From: Bacteroidales bacterium
GTDB taxonomy: Bacteria > Bacteroidota > Bacteroidia > Bacteroidales > UBA932
Assembly (NCBI GenBank): GCA_017427385.1
Contig: JAFRSW010000019.1
Coordinates: 1-64,000 of the forward strand
Length of the DNA stretch: 64,000 bases
Reading direction: 5' to 3'
In this document: positions 24,284-34,092 of the stretch, one piece after another
Position numbering within the stretch: position 1 is the first letter of the stretch
Layout of the letters: each line of letters begins with the position of its first letter
Made by a program: the position numbers and the translations under genes
Notes under the pieces: generated by a model
What the model saw: the letters and a program-made list of their open reading frames with translations, nothing else
Database searches by the model: none
What the model was told of the DNA's origin: nothing

Positions 24284-26104
24284 ATGAAAAAGATACATTT
24301 ATATATCGTCTGTGTGCTGGGCCTCATGATGGCCGCACCTTCCTGCAGCAAGCTGCTCGAGACATCGTCGCCTTCGGCGTTCGATGCAGCCACGGTCTAT
24401 TCCAACTACGCTCTGGCAGAAGGCACGATCTTCGGTATCACCGAAGCGTTCTGCGAAGTCAACTCCTATCGCGGAAGGTTCCTTCCCTGGTACGGATTCA
24501 ATACCGATATCGAGTGGTACAACACATACAAGCCCGGTGACGGCAAGTCCGACATCGCAGCTTACCAGTGCGAGCCCAACAACTCCCAGCTCAACCTTTC
24601 CAACGGTCCGTTCCCTCTCATGTACATGGGAATCGAGCGCGCCAACCTCGTAATCGAGGGCATACGCGAATACGGCAGCCCCGCCACCAGGCCCGAGATG
24701 GCCTATCTGCTCGGCGAGGCCCTGACTCTCCGTGCGATGATCTACTACGACCTCATCAAGGCATGGGGAGACGTTCCCGCCCGTTTCGAATCTCTCACCT
24801 CCGGCACCATCTATGCCGCCAAGGAGAGCCGCGATGTCATCTTCAAGCAGATTCTCGCCGACCTGGAAGAGGCTATTCCCAACCTCTACTATCCGGGCGT
24901 TGAGGCAGCTGCTACCACCGACCGCGTGAACAAGGTGTTCGCCGAAGGCCTCTATGCAAGGATCGCGCTCCTCGCATCCGGCTACGCCCTCCGTCCCGAT
25001 GACGGAAAGGTCGGAACCGGCGACCTGGGCACCATCCGCCTCTCCAGCGATCCCGCCCTCACCAAGGACGTCCTCTACCCCAAGGCACTCGCATACCTGC
25101 AGGATGCCATCGGCAAGGCCTCCCTCGAGAGCGACTACCGCAACTACTGGTACAAGGTCAACAATATGGACAACCTCACCGCAGGCACATCCTACGAGAC
25201 CCTGTTCGTGATTCCGTTCGGAGCAGGCCGCGGCAGGTGGAACTTCACCTTCGCAATCGCTTCCGAGGGTGCATCCATCTCCAACGGCGTGACCCGTGGC
25301 GGAGATGCCGGCCCGCTTCCCACCATGTACTTCAAGTATGGTGCGAACGACCAGCGCCGCGACATCACCTGCGTCAACTACAAGTGGCTCAAGGACAATT
25401 CCATAGAGCCTGCCGGAATCGCCAAGTGGTACTTCGGAAAATACCGTTTCGAGTGGATGGACGCACAGCCCTATACCGGCGGTAACGACGATGGCATCAA
25501 GCCCGTTGTGATGCGTTACTCCGACATTCTCCTCATGGCTGCCGAAATAGCCAACGAGCAGAACGATCTCACCGCTGCAAAGACCTATCTGAAAGAGGTT
25601 CGCAAGCGTGCATACAAGGGCCATGAGGCCGAAGCCGAAACCTATGTGGACGGCCTGGCCGACAAGACCGCGATGTTCAACGCCATCGTGGACGAGCGCG
25701 CCCTCGAGTTCTGCGGCGAGTTCCTCCGCAAGGCCGATCTCATCCGCTGGAACATGCTGAAGACCAAGCTGGACGACGCTGTTACCGACATGAAGGCCCT
25801 CCGTGCCCTCAGCGGCAGCTATGCGACGCTCACCGGCGACATCTACTACACTTTCGCAGACGACGAGAAGTCCATCGACATTCACTTCCTCAAGACCGGC
25901 GAGGCAGCGCCTGCTGGAGCAGAGGTATCTGCCGAGTATGTCACCAAGTTCGACGATGCCAAGAGCAGCGGGTTCTACACCAACCGCATCGAAGGCATCT
26001 ACTACCGTAACCCCGAGCAGTACATGTTCTGGCCTATCTTCAACGATACCATGACCAACAGCCAGGGGCACATCAAGAACGATTACGGTTACGACAGCAT
26101 CTAA
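24284..26104 (+). CDS. SusD-like glycan-binding lipoprotein
   Basis: This 606-residue partner of SusC captures oligosaccharides at the cell surface. It has a lipoprotein signal ending PSC (Cys21) and SusD-family segments: AEGTIFGITEAFCEV, a central EALTLRAMIYYDLIKAWGDVPAR with the helix typical of the tetratricopeptide core, a VVMRYSDILLMAAEIANEQ motif near residue 405, and DERALEFCGEFLRKADLIRWN near 468. It is co-transcribed with SusC upstream and with the giant beta-helix lipoprotein 12 bases downstream. Confidence 0.95.
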   Translation: MKKIHLYIVCVLGLMMAAPSCSKLLETSSPSAFDAATVYSNYALAEGTIFGITEAFCEVNSYRGRFLPWYGFNTDIEWYNTYKPGDGKSDIAAYQCEPNNSQLNLSNGPFPLMYMGIERANLVIEGIREYGSPATRPEMAYLLGEALTLRAMIYYDLIKAWGDVPARFESLTSGTIYAAKESRDVIFKQILADLEEAIPNLYYPGVEAAATTDRVNKVFAEGLYARIALLASGYALRPDDGKVGTGDLGTIRLSSDPALTKDVLYPKALAYLQDAIGKASLESDYRNYWYKVNNMDNLTAGTSYETLFVIPFGAGRGRWNFTFAIASEGASISNGVTRGGDAGPLPTMYFKYGANDQRRDITCVNYKWLKDNSIEPAGIAKWYFGKYRFEWMDAQPYTGGNDDGIKPVVMRYSDILLMAAEIANEQNDLTAAKTYLKEVRKRAYKGHEAEAETYVDGLADKTAMFNAIVDERALEFCGEFLRKADLIRWNMLKTKLDDAVTDMKALRALSGSYATLTGDIYYTFADDEKSIDIHFLKTGEAAPAGAEVSAEYVTKFDDAKSSGFYTNRIEGIYYRNPEQYMFWPIFNDTMTNSQGHIKNDYGYDSI

Positions 26105-26116
26105 TCCGAACGCGTT

Positions 26117-29100
26117 ATGAAATACAAGAATATAATCAAATTCACAGTCGCTTCCATCCTCATGCTCGGTGCAGTCGCATGTGCCACCGATCAGTTCGAG
26201 GAGATCAGCGAAATAAAGCTTTCCCGCTGCCTTGAGCCCACCAACCTGTCCGCCAAGGTCAACAGCTCGCTCGGAGATGTCGTGACCTTCAGCTGGGACG
26301 TGGCCAAGGGCGTGGACAACTACATCCTTACCGTTTATACGGATGCGGACCTGACCGCCCAGTATCTTACCGAGAACCTCGACCCTTCACAGGTGCCTTA
26401 CCAGAAGAAGCTGGAGGCCGACAAGACTTACTGGTTCACCGTGCAGGCAACTGCTGACGGCAAGAAGGACTCCAAGGTCGCCGCTTACGACAAGTCCATC
26501 AAGACTTACGCCGTGAAGGATAACCTCTACCTCAAGGTGACCGCCCGCACAGCTAACAGCATCTCGCTGGCATGGTCGAAGGATGTTGCCGACTTCGGCG
26601 ACGTCACCCATGTGGAATATGCGGTGACCGGCTCCGAGGAGACCTCCAAGTACGACCTGACCGCAGAAGACAAGGCTGCCGCGACGGCAACTATAACCGG
26701 CCTCGCCGCCTCGAAGGAGTATACCGTGTCCCTCTTCTATCTCTCCGCCAGCCGCGGACAGGTGGATGCATGGACCACTCCCGACGTCACCGGATTCACC
26801 GAGGTGTCCACCCTCGCAGCCCTGCAGAACGCAGTGCTTACCGAGGATGCCCAGATCGTCCTCAAGATGGCAGGCTCTCCCTACGACATCGAGGCTATGG
26901 ACCTCTCCAAGGGTGTCACCATCGTGGGTGAGGAGACCGCCGACGGCACCAAGCCGGTGCTCACCGGTGAACTCCACATCGCCGACACCTGGGACGGTTC
27001 CGACCTTTACTTCGAGGGAGTCGAGTTCAACGGTGCTCCCACCGCCACCAGTCCTTCCGGATTCGGTTTCGCCATCCAGAACAAGAACGGCGGCGCCGTG
27101 GCCGACAAGAATATAGGCAACATCACCTACAAGAACTGCGTCATCTGCAACTATTCCAAGGGCCTCATCTACGAGTGGGGTAAGGCGATGAAGCTGGGTG
27201 AAGTGACCTACGACAGCTGCGACATCCACGACATCAACTCCGACGGAACCGGCGGCGGCGACGTGTTCGATATCCGTAACGCCACCACCATCGCAAAGCT
27301 CTCCTTCGTGGGCAACACCATCTGGCAGGGCATGCGTACCTTCATCCGCATCGATGCCGGAACGATCGACGCTTTCGTGTTCGAGAACAACACCCTCCAG
27401 AACCTGAACTTTGTCGACAACACCAACAACGCCGGCATATTCGGATTCCAGATCGTTCCCGGATCCTTCTCCTTCAAGAACAACCTGTTCCTGAACATGA
27501 CCGGAAAGGCCGTCCTGGCCAGTTCGAACGCCAAGTATACTCCCGCGTCCGGAATGACTCTCACAGCGTCCAACAACTGGTTCTACAACCTGCCGAAGGA
27601 CGATGCCGGAGCACTCACATACTTCACCGACAACTTCACCATGGCCCAGGCAAACGGTACGATCCTGGCTACGGACCCTTGCTACAACGCTCCCGGCGGA
27701 TACTATAACATAGTGGCCGACAGCGAGATCGCAGGCAAGGAAGTCGGCGCTCCCAAGTGGTGGACTCCTTATGTCGAGGAGCCCGAAGACCTGACCCAGG
27801 GCGTCATCACCGAAGCCCACACATGGGATCTCGGCAACGCCAGGGACTTCTCCGGAACCATCAAGAAACAGATGGTGCGCGACGGCCTGCTCGTCTCTGC
27901 ATCCGAGAGTTGCCCCATCGAAGCGGCGGACGGAACCCTGAAGTTCACCGTTCCTACCGTCACCGACCGTAACAAGGTTCCTTCCGACGGATATCTTGCA
28001 TTCAAGGTAAATGCTCCCGGCTCCGTGGTAATACGTGCTGCCGGCAGTGCAGCGTCCCACGTCATCGTGGCCACCAGGCCCGTTGCCGGAGGCGACCTGA
28101 TCGTCAAGGGCGGTGTATCTCCTGTGGCAGATGCTCCCGCACCCCAGAAGATCCTCATCAGCGATGTTACCGAGGAATCCTGGGTCTACATCTATTCTTC
28201 CGGCGAGATCGCAGTCGCCCAGCTTGCCTGGTCGAAGGACGTAAGCCTCGTGAATACGGCTCTGCCCGCACCTTCACCCAAGGCTACTCCTTCATCCTTC
28301 ACCGCAGGCGAGGCCACCGACATCAAGATCAGCTGGGAAGCTGTGACCAACGCAGCCAGCTATTCCGTGGTGTTCAGCGGCAAGACCTATGCTGTGGACG
28401 GCCTCGAATACACTATCGAAGGCAAGACCACCAGCATGCTCGACGCCGGCAGCTATGAGGTTTCCGTGTTCGCGAATCCTTCCGACAAGGATATCTACAA
28501 CACCCAGTCCGAAGCCGGTATAGCCGCATTCGCAGTGCTGCCTAAGGGCGGCGGCGAAGAAAGCACCGAGTTCATCGTGGCCAGTGTGGATGACCTCCTC
28601 GCAGCCATCGCCGCAGGTAAGGACTTCATTACCCTGAAGTACAGCGACACTCCTTACGTGCTCGCCGATCCTCTCACGCTCGTCGCTCCTCTGCACCTGA
28701 GCGGACAGACCTCCGGCGACAAGAAGACCGCCATCACCGCCAGCATCACCCTCAGCGGAGAGATAGGCGGAAGTGTAGTGTTCCGTAACCTCGACTTCGT
28801 TGGAAGCGGTGCCTCGCTGCTCATCGAAGACAAGACCACTGCAGCACCCGTTGCCGACACCGTAGCTATCTACGACAGCAACATCCACGGCATCAAGGCC
28901 CTCTACGACAACTCCGGAAAGGCCGTGTCGAACGTGCAGTACGTCATCTTCAAGGGCAACCTCATCACCGACAGCTCAGCGGGAGCCGACTTCATCGACA
29001 TGCGCACCGGCGCAAGCCACGACTTCGTGTTCGAGAACAACACCGTGGCCAACAGTTGCCGCACCTTCGTGCGCACTGACGCCGCCCATGAGATGAACTC

Positions 29101-31507
29101 CGCGGTAATCCGCAACAACACCTTCTACAAGGTGGCCACCAACTCCTCCAGCAAGGACAACAATGGTATCTTCCACATCCGCAGCGCTGCGGGCGCGGGC
29201 CTGAACGAGTATCGTGTGGAGAACAACTTCTTCTACTCCATCCTCATCGACACCGAGCCTTCCAACGCCGCTGGATTCCCGAAACTCCGCAGCAAGGGTG
29301 GTATTACTCCTTACACCGTAGCCAACAACTACTTCTACAACTGCGAAGACCGTGAAGGCAAGGAAGCCTATTCCTTCTGGGCTAACATGACCAAGGAAGA
29401 AGGTACCGCCGGCGGTGGTGCAATACTGCCCGCAGATCCTTGCAAGGATGCCGCCAACGGCGACTTCACCCTCACGAACGGTGTGATGATGAACGCAGGC
29501 GTGGGCGATCCTCGCTGGAACATCATGGCAGGCAGCACTCCGAGTTCCGAGATCACTGTGAACGATGCCGACGGCCTCCTCACCGCCATCTCAGCGGGCA
29601 AGAAGGTCATCACTCTCGCTGACGGAACCTATGACCTGACCGCAGCTGCTACCGTGCTCAACGCTCCTCTCACCCTCACCGGTGGCAAGGGCGCTATCGT
29701 GCAGGGCAAGTTCGAACTCGGCGCAGGCGCGACTTCCTTCACCGTGAAGGGCATCACCATCGATGGCAACAACGCTCTCGACAATGCATTCTATGTGCAG
29801 GACGGTGCTGCAGTGACTTCCTTCACTCTCTCCGGAGTGGATGTCAAGAACTTCAAGAACCGTCTGTTCTATCAGGATAAGGAAAGCTCGACGGTGGGCA
29901 GCCTCGTGATCGACGGAGCCCTGGTTACCGGCATGGGCACCAGCGGCGACTTCATCGATGTCCGCAAGGGCGGCCTCACCGCGGTCAAGGTGGTTAACAG
30001 CACCTTCGCCAACGGCATACGCACCTTCGCTCGTATCGATGCAGCGGTCGTCTGTGGCTCCATCCTGGTGCAGAACAATACCTTCTACAACCTCTGCTCC
30101 GTGGACAGTAAGGACAACAACGGTATCTTCCACGTTCGCAGCACCTCCGTCACCGACGCAAAGCAGGTTGTCGTGAAAGACAACCTCTTCGCAGCCATGA
30201 AGAAGACTGCTGACACTCCTTCCAATGCCCAGGGCTTCCCGAAACTTGTCAGCAAGGCTTCTTCAACCATCTTCGTTCCTGTGTTCAGCCACAACTACTT
30301 CTATGATGTGGTAACCACCGAGAACAACCTCGACACCGAATACAGCTGGTGGGCATATTCCGCACAGGATGTGGCTACCGCCGGATACGGTGTGGTGCTC
30401 ACTGCAGATGTGTTCAAGGATGCCGCCGCCGGCGACTTCACCATCGTCCACGACCTCGTGGCGAGCGAGAAGGTGGGTGATCCCCGCTGGATCAAGAGCG
30501 CTGCTCCCGCAGGAGCCGCATTCAACGTGAATAACGTCGAGGAACTTGTGACCGCTATCACCGCCGGCAAGGACGTTATCGCCCTCGCGGCAGGTACTTA
30601 CGACCTCACGAAGGTTGACGGTGCATCCTCCGGTGTCGTGACCCTGAGCAAGGGCGTGACCCTGAAGGGCGTAGCCAAGAACGGTATCAAGCCCGAGGTT
30701 ATCGGTGGCATCAAGCTCGCCGCAACGGAAGGTGACTTCGTGCTCGAGAACCTCCGCCTGAACGGTGTCTACGACAACGCAGGCAGCGAGGCCAAGGTCG
30801 GTAACATGATCGACATCGACGCCTCTTCTGTCCTGGGTGCGATGACCCTTAAGGATTGCGAAATCTACGGATACTCCAACCGTCTCATCTCCGGATCGGG
30901 TGAGTCTTCCATGGGACCTCTCACCATCACCGGACTGCTCGTGCACGATTTCGGCACCAGCGGAGACTTCATCGACTTCCGCAAGGGCACGGTGTCCAGC
31001 GTGAAGATCAACAACAGCACCTTCTACAACGGCATCCGCACCTTCCTGCGTATGGATGCAGGCGTAAAGGTGGGCGCAGTCACAGTAGAAAACAACACCT
31101 TCTACAACCTCTGCTCCGTGGATAGCAAGGATAACAATGGTATCATGCACGTGCGTGCCACTACCGGTGTTGCTCCCGCAGCACTCAGCGCGGCCGCCCG
31201 CCGCATACTCGTGAGAAAGAACATCTTCGCGGCCATGAAGAAGGCAGTGGATGCTCCCACGCAGTCCAACGGCTTCCCGAAGCTGGTCAGCAAGACCTCC
31301 GAGACCATCAAGCATCCTTACATCACCGACAACATCTTCTTCGACATCGAAGCTACCGGCACCTACAGTTGGTGGAACACCATGGCAGAGGAAGACATCA
31401 CCGCGGCTGGTACCGTGCTCGACGAGACTCCTTTCGCAGGAGATCCCACTACGGGCAAGTTCACCGTCAAGGCTGCATATAAGGGTTATGGCGATAGCCG
31501 CTGGTAA
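26117..31507 (+). CDS. Giant surface lipoprotein with four beta-helix modules (DUF4957/DUF5123-like)
   Basis: This 1796-residue lipoprotein (lipobox AVAC, Cys22) occupies the surface-glycan-binding slot after SusD. It opens with two FN3-like domains (about 35-225). Module 1 (about 228-558) is a parallel beta-helix unit. A non-helical domain (about 559-710) and another FN3-like domain (716-812) follow. Modules 2 (816-1143), 3 (1145-1467) and 4 (1469-1796) are similar units. Each begins with a segment like LLTAISAGKKVITLADGTYDL, contains NNTFYN...SKDNNGI.H.R and GFPKL.SK, and ends near GDPRW or GDSRW. I associate this architecture with DUF4957/DUF5123 proteins of pectin loci; no catalytic residues are recognisable, so binding is more likely than cleavage. 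Four modules in one chain is unusual. Confidence 0.8.
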   Translation: MKYKNIIKFTVASILMLGAVACATDQFEEISEIKLSRCLEPTNLSAKVNSSLGDVVTFSWDVAKGVDNYILTVYTDADLTAQYLTENLDPSQVPYQKKLEADKTYWFTVQATADGKKDSKVAAYDKSIKTYAVKDNLYLKVTARTANSISLAWSKDVADFGDVTHVEYAVTGSEETSKYDLTAEDKAAATATITGLAASKEYTVSLFYLSASRGQVDAWTTPDVTGFTEVSTLAALQNAVLTEDAQIVLKMAGSPYDIEAMDLSKGVTIVGEETADGTKPVLTGELHIADTWDGSDLYFEGVEFNGAPTATSPSGFGFAIQNKNGGAVADKNIGNITYKNCVICNYSKGLIYEWGKAMKLGEVTYDSCDIHDINSDGTGGGDVFDIRNATTIAKLSFVGNTIWQGMRTFIRIDAGTIDAFVFENNTLQNLNFVDNTNNAGIFGFQIVPGSFSFKNNLFLNMTGKAVLASSNAKYTPASGMTLTASNNWFYNLPKDDAGALTYFTDNFTMAQANGTILATDPCYNAPGGYYNIVADSEIAGKEVGAPKWWTPYVEEPEDLTQGVITEAHTWDLGNARDFSGTIKKQMVRDGLLVSASESCPIEAADGTLKFTVPTVTDRNKVPSDGYLAFKVNAPGSVVIRAAGSAASHVIVATRPVAGGDLIVKGGVSPVADAPAPQKILISDVTEESWVYIYSSGEIAVAQLAWSKDVSLVNTALPAPSPKATPSSFTAGEATDIKISWEAVTNAASYSVVFSGKTYAVDGLEYTIEGKTTSMLDAGSYEVSVFANPSDKDIYNTQSEAGIAAFAVLPKGGGEESTEFIVASVDDLLAAIAAGKDFITLKYSDTPYVLADPLTLVAPLHLSGQTSGDKKTAITASITLSGEIGGSVVFRNLDFVGSGASLLIEDKTTAAPVADTVAIYDSNIHGIKALYDNSGKAVSNVQYVIFKGNLITDSSAGADFIDMRTGASHDFVFENNTVANSCRTFVRTDAAHEMNSAVIRNNTFYKVATNSSSKDNNGIFHIRSAAGAGLNEYRVENNFFYSILIDTEPSNAAGFPKLRSKGGITPYTVANNYFYNCEDREGKEAYSFWANMTKEEGTAGGGAILPADPCKDAANGDFTLTNGVMMNAGVGDPRWNIMAGSTPSSEITVNDADGLLTAISAGKKVITLADGTYDLTAAATVLNAPLTLTGGKGAIVQGKFELGAGATSFTVKGITIDGNNALDNAFYVQDGAAVTSFTLSGVDVKNFKNRLFYQDKESSTVGSLVIDGALVTGMGTSGDFIDVRKGGLTAVKVVNSTFANGIRTFARIDAAVVCGSILVQNNTFYNLCSVDSKDNNGIFHVRSTSVTDAKQVVVKDNLFAAMKKTADTPSNAQGFPKLVSKASSTIFVPVFSHNYFYDVVTTENNLDTEYSWWAYSAQDVATAGYGVVLTADVFKDAAAGDFTIVHDLVASEKVGDPRWIKSAAPAGAAFNVNNVEELVTAITAGKDVIALAAGTYDLTKVDGASSGVVTLSKGVTLKGVAKNGIKPEVIGGIKLAATEGDFVLENLRLNGVYDNAGSEAKVGNMIDIDASSVLGAMTLKDCEIYGYSNRLISGSGESSMGPLTITGLLVHDFGTSGDFIDFRKGTVSSVKINNSTFYNGIRTFLRMDAGVKVGAVTVENNTFYNLCSVDSKDNNGIMHVRATTGVAPAALSAAARRILVRKNIFAAMKKAVDAPTQSNGFPKLVSKTSETIKHPYITDNIFFDIEATGTYSWWNTMAEEDITAAGTVLDETPFAGDPTTGKFTVKAAYKGYGDSRW

Positions 31508-31516
31508 TAAAAGGAT

Positions 31517-32935
31517 ATGAAAGAATTCATCAACAAAGACTTCATGCTCACTACAGGCGCTGCCCGTGAACTCTATCACGGGCACGCCGAGGGCATGCCC
31601 ATCATAGATTACCATTGCCATCTCGTGCCCCAGCAGATCGCAGAGAACATCCAGTTCCGCGACATTACCCAACTCTGGCTGGTGGACGGCCACTACGGCG
31701 ACCATTACAAATGGCGCGCGATGCGCGGAAACGGCGTGAGCGAGGAGTATCTCACCGGAGGCACCAAGTCCTCTTGGGAGACCTTCGAGAAGTGGGCTGA
31801 GACCGTTCCTTACCTGATGAGGAACCCCCTTTACCACTGGACTCATCTCGAGCTCAGCCGTGTATTCGGCATCGACAAGGTGCTGAGCCCCAAGACCGCC
31901 CGCGAGATTTACGAAGAGTGCAATGCCAAGCTCGCCACGGAGGAATTCCGCGGCCAGGCCCTCATCCGAAAGTTCGGAGTGAAGGTGGTTTGCACCACCG
32001 ACGATCCCGCCGACGACCTCCGCTGGCACAAAATGATTGCCGAGCATCCCTTCGGCACCAAGGTGCTGCCTGCATGGCGTCCGGACAAGGCAATGGCAAT
32101 CGAGGATCCCAAGTCCTACAAGGAATACCTGAAGAAACTTGGCGAGGCCGCCGATAAGGAGATAGATTCCTACGCAGACCTCATCGAGGCCCTGCAGAAG
32201 AGGCACGATTTCTTTGCCGCCAACGGCTGCAAGCTCTCCGACCACGGCCTGGAGACCTTCTATGCCGCCGACTACAAGCAGATCGAAATCGAGGCCATCT
32301 TCAAGATGGTGCTCCTCGGAAAGCGCCCTTCGGAGGGAGAACTTCTGAAGTTCCGCAGCGCATTCCTGCACGATATGGCAGTAATGGACGCAGAGTCCGG
32401 CTGGGCACAGCAGTTCCACGTTGGTGCCATCCGCAACAACAACAGCAAGATGTTCAACCTGGTAGGCCCCGACACTGGTTTCGATGCCATCCACGACCTG
32501 CCCACCGCAGCCGCCGGCCACAAGTTCTTCGACCGTCTGGCATCCGAGGACAAGCTTGCCAAGACCATCCTCTACTGCCTCAATCCCAAGGATAACGAGG
32601 TGATGACGGTGATGGCCTACACCTTCAACGACGGCACCTTCCCCGGCAAGATGCAGTTCGGTTCCGGCTGGTGGTTCCTGGATCAGGAAGACGGCATGCG
32701 CAAGCAGCTGAACGCCCTCAGCGCCCTCGGGCTCCTGAGCCGCTTCGTGGGCATGCTCACCGACAGCCGCTCCTTCATCAGCTATCCGCGCCACGAGTAC
32801 TTCCGCCGCATACTCTGCGACGTGCTCGGAAAGGATATCGAGGAAGGCCGCCTGCCCGCATCCGAACTGGATTTCATCGGCCAGATGGTTGAGGATATCT
32901 GCTACAACAACGCAGACCGTTACTTCGGATTCTAA
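31517..32935 (+). CDS. uxaC: Uronate isomerase
   Basis: UxaC isomerises D-galacturonate to D-tagaturonate and D-glucuronate to D-fructuronate, the first cytoplasmic step for saturated uronates. The 472-residue protein is a full-length amidohydrolase-fold member: IIDYHCHL at 29-36 supplies the first metal-binding histidines, with family segments KWRAMRGNGV, VVCTTDDPADDL, HVGAIRNNNSKMF, YCLNPKDNEV and GMLTDSRSFISYPRHEYFRRILC. It is the last gene of the susC transcript, nine bases after the giant lipoprotein. Its TAA overlaps the TAG of the convergent LacI-type gene within the four bases at 32932-32935. Confidence 0.96.
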   Translation: MKEFINKDFMLTTGAARELYHGHAEGMPIIDYHCHLVPQQIAENIQFRDITQLWLVDGHYGDHYKWRAMRGNGVSEEYLTGGTKSSWETFEKWAETVPYLMRNPLYHWTHLELSRVFGIDKVLSPKTAREIYEECNAKLATEEFRGQALIRKFGVKVVCTTDDPADDLRWHKMIAEHPFGTKVLPAWRPDKAMAIEDPKSYKEYLKKLGEAADKEIDSYADLIEALQKRHDFFAANGCKLSDHGLETFYAADYKQIEIEAIFKMVLLGKRPSEGELLKFRSAFLHDMAVMDAESGWAQQFHVGAIRNNNSKMFNLVGPDTGFDAIHDLPTAAAGHKFFDRLASEDKLAKTILYCLNPKDNEVMTVMAYTFNDGTFPGKMQFGSGWWFLDQEDGMRKQLNALSALGLLSRFVGMLTDSRSFISYPRHEYFRRILCDVLGKDIEEGRLPASELDFIGQMVEDICYNNADRYFGF

Positions 32936-33984
32936 TAGTACTCCGCGTTATAGCGCGTGAGGATGTCCATAGGCATGAAGTTGTCCCGCTTGGCGGGGGC
33001 TTTGCCGAAGACAGCATACTCGGTGAGGGCGCTGATTGCGCTGAACACCTGAACATCGGGGCGCTGGGCAATAAGGGAAGTTACAAGACCCTTCTTGAGC
33101 GCCAATAGATTTGCCGCGAGGTTGTCGAATCCGACCACGCGGCATTTCTTTTCCGGATGCTTCTCCAGGAAGCGCGTGATCAGGTAGATCCGGGAGTTGA
33201 ACATCGCAACGCTCTGAATGCCGGGATTCTCGGCAAAGAAGCCGGCGAGAATTCCGTCTATCTCCCTGGGCTTGTTGGGGTTGATGAAGACGTTGCTTAT
33301 CCTGCACTTGGGGAAGTGCTCGGAGATGTAGTCTATGAAGCCCTCGCGACGGTTGATGGTAGGGTCGGACTGGCCGTGCTTGTCGCGCTGGATGCGGATG
33401 ATGCCCACTTCCTTCATATCCATCTCGTCGGTGAGGATGGAAGCGCATAGGTATCCGCTCTGGTAGATGGGCATGCCGTAGTAGGCCAGATAGCCGTTGT
33501 CTTCCAGTTTGGAATCGAAATACACGTATGGGATGTTGGCCGCCCGGAGCTTGGCCGTGAAGACAAGTGTTTCGTTCTTGAACATGGGCGGAAGCGCCAC
33601 GCCGGCTGGCTCCAGCGCAAGGACTTCGTCGCAAGCGCTGCGGAAGGATTCGATGTCGTACTGGTCGTAATCCACCTTCTGCACCTTGATGCCGAAGTTC
33701 CGCCCGAAGTCCATGCCGCGCACGATGCCGGGCTCGGCGAGTTCCCAGAAGTCCCCGTCCTTACTGCGGGGGAGAAGAACGGCGACCACGCGCTCCTTGT
33801 TCTGCGCAAGCAGCGAGGCATAGATATTGGGCTCGTAGCCGAGATCTTCTATGACCTTCATCACCTTTGCGTAACTCTTCTTCGACACACCTTCGCGGTT
33901 GTGCAGCACACGGTCCACCGTGCCCTTGGAAAGGCCGGTCAGACGGGCTATATCCTTGATGGTGATTTTCTGCTTGTTTTCCAT
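32932..33984 (-). CDS. LacI-family transcriptional regulator, probable repressor of the pectin regulon
   Basis: This 350-residue regulator has an N-terminal helix-turn-helix at about 7-30 (ITIKDIARLTGLSKGTVDRVLHNR), the hinge region up to about 60, and a periplasmic-binding-protein-like effector domain from about 65 (RVVAVLLPRSKDG) to the end. I set the start at 33984 (MENKQK); the frame is open upstream only because it runs antisense to kdgK. It is divergent from kdgK. The intergenic region holds operator site 4 between two -7 boxes, so the protein probably represses both kdgK and itself. The same palindrome precedes kduD, GH28 and SusC. The inducer is unknown; KDG or a related uronate metabolite would fit. 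Confidence 0.92.
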   Translation of the reverse strand: MENKQKITIKDIARLTGLSKGTVDRVLHNREGVSKKSYAKVMKVIEDLGYEPNIYASLLAQNKERVVAVLLPRSKDGDFWELAEPGIVRGMDFGRNFGIKVQKVDYDQYDIESFRSACDEVLALEPAGVALPPMFKNETLVFTAKLRAANIPYVYFDSKLEDNGYLAYYGMPIYQSGYLCASILTDEMDMKEVGIIRIQRDKHGQSDPTINRREGFIDYISEHFPKCRISNVFINPNKPREIDGILAGFFAENPGIQSVAMFNSRIYLITRFLEKHPEKKCRVVGFDNLAANLLALKKGLVTSLIAQRPDVQVFSAISALTEYAVFGKAPAKRDNFMPMDILTRYNAEYY

Positions 33985-34011
33985 GATTCTATGCGCTTCA
34001 GTAATTGTTTT

Positions 34012-34019
34012 CAAATATA
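34012..34019 (-). promoter_or_regulatory. Promoter -7 box for the LacI-type gene
   Basis: TATATTTG on the minus strand matches TAnnTTTG, 27 bases before the regulator's ATG. Operator site 4 occupies its -33 region. Confidence 0.7.
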
Positions 34020-34028
34020 GTAATAATT

Positions 34029-34050
34029 TTTCCGTTACCGTGCACGGAAA
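34029..34050. promoter_or_regulatory. Putative LacI-family operator (site 4), shared by divergent promoters
   Basis: CCGTGCACGG at 34038-34047 lies within TTTCCGT...ACGGAAA flanks. On the minus strand it reads TTTCCGTGCACGGTAACGG. It sits where the -33 elements of both the kdgK and regulator promoters should be. Confidence 0.82.
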
Positions 34051-34064
34051 CGAAAAAAATATGT

Positions 34065-34072
34065 TAAATTTG
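34065..34072 (+). promoter_or_regulatory. Promoter -7 box for kdgK
   Basis: TAAATTTG matches TAnnTTTG, 20 bases before the kdgK start and 17 bases after the operator core. Confidence 0.7.
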
Positions 34073-34092
34073 TATGATTTAAAAACACGACT

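Noticed and set aside
24299-26071. Long open frame antisense to SusD
   Set aside because: It lies fully within a clear SusD gene and its translation is low-complexity with no fold or signal; it is a GC-rich shadow frame.
30263-32794. 843-codon open frame antisense to the giant lipoprotein and uxaC
   Set aside because: It spans two real genes and their gap on the other strand; the composition is that of a shadow frame.
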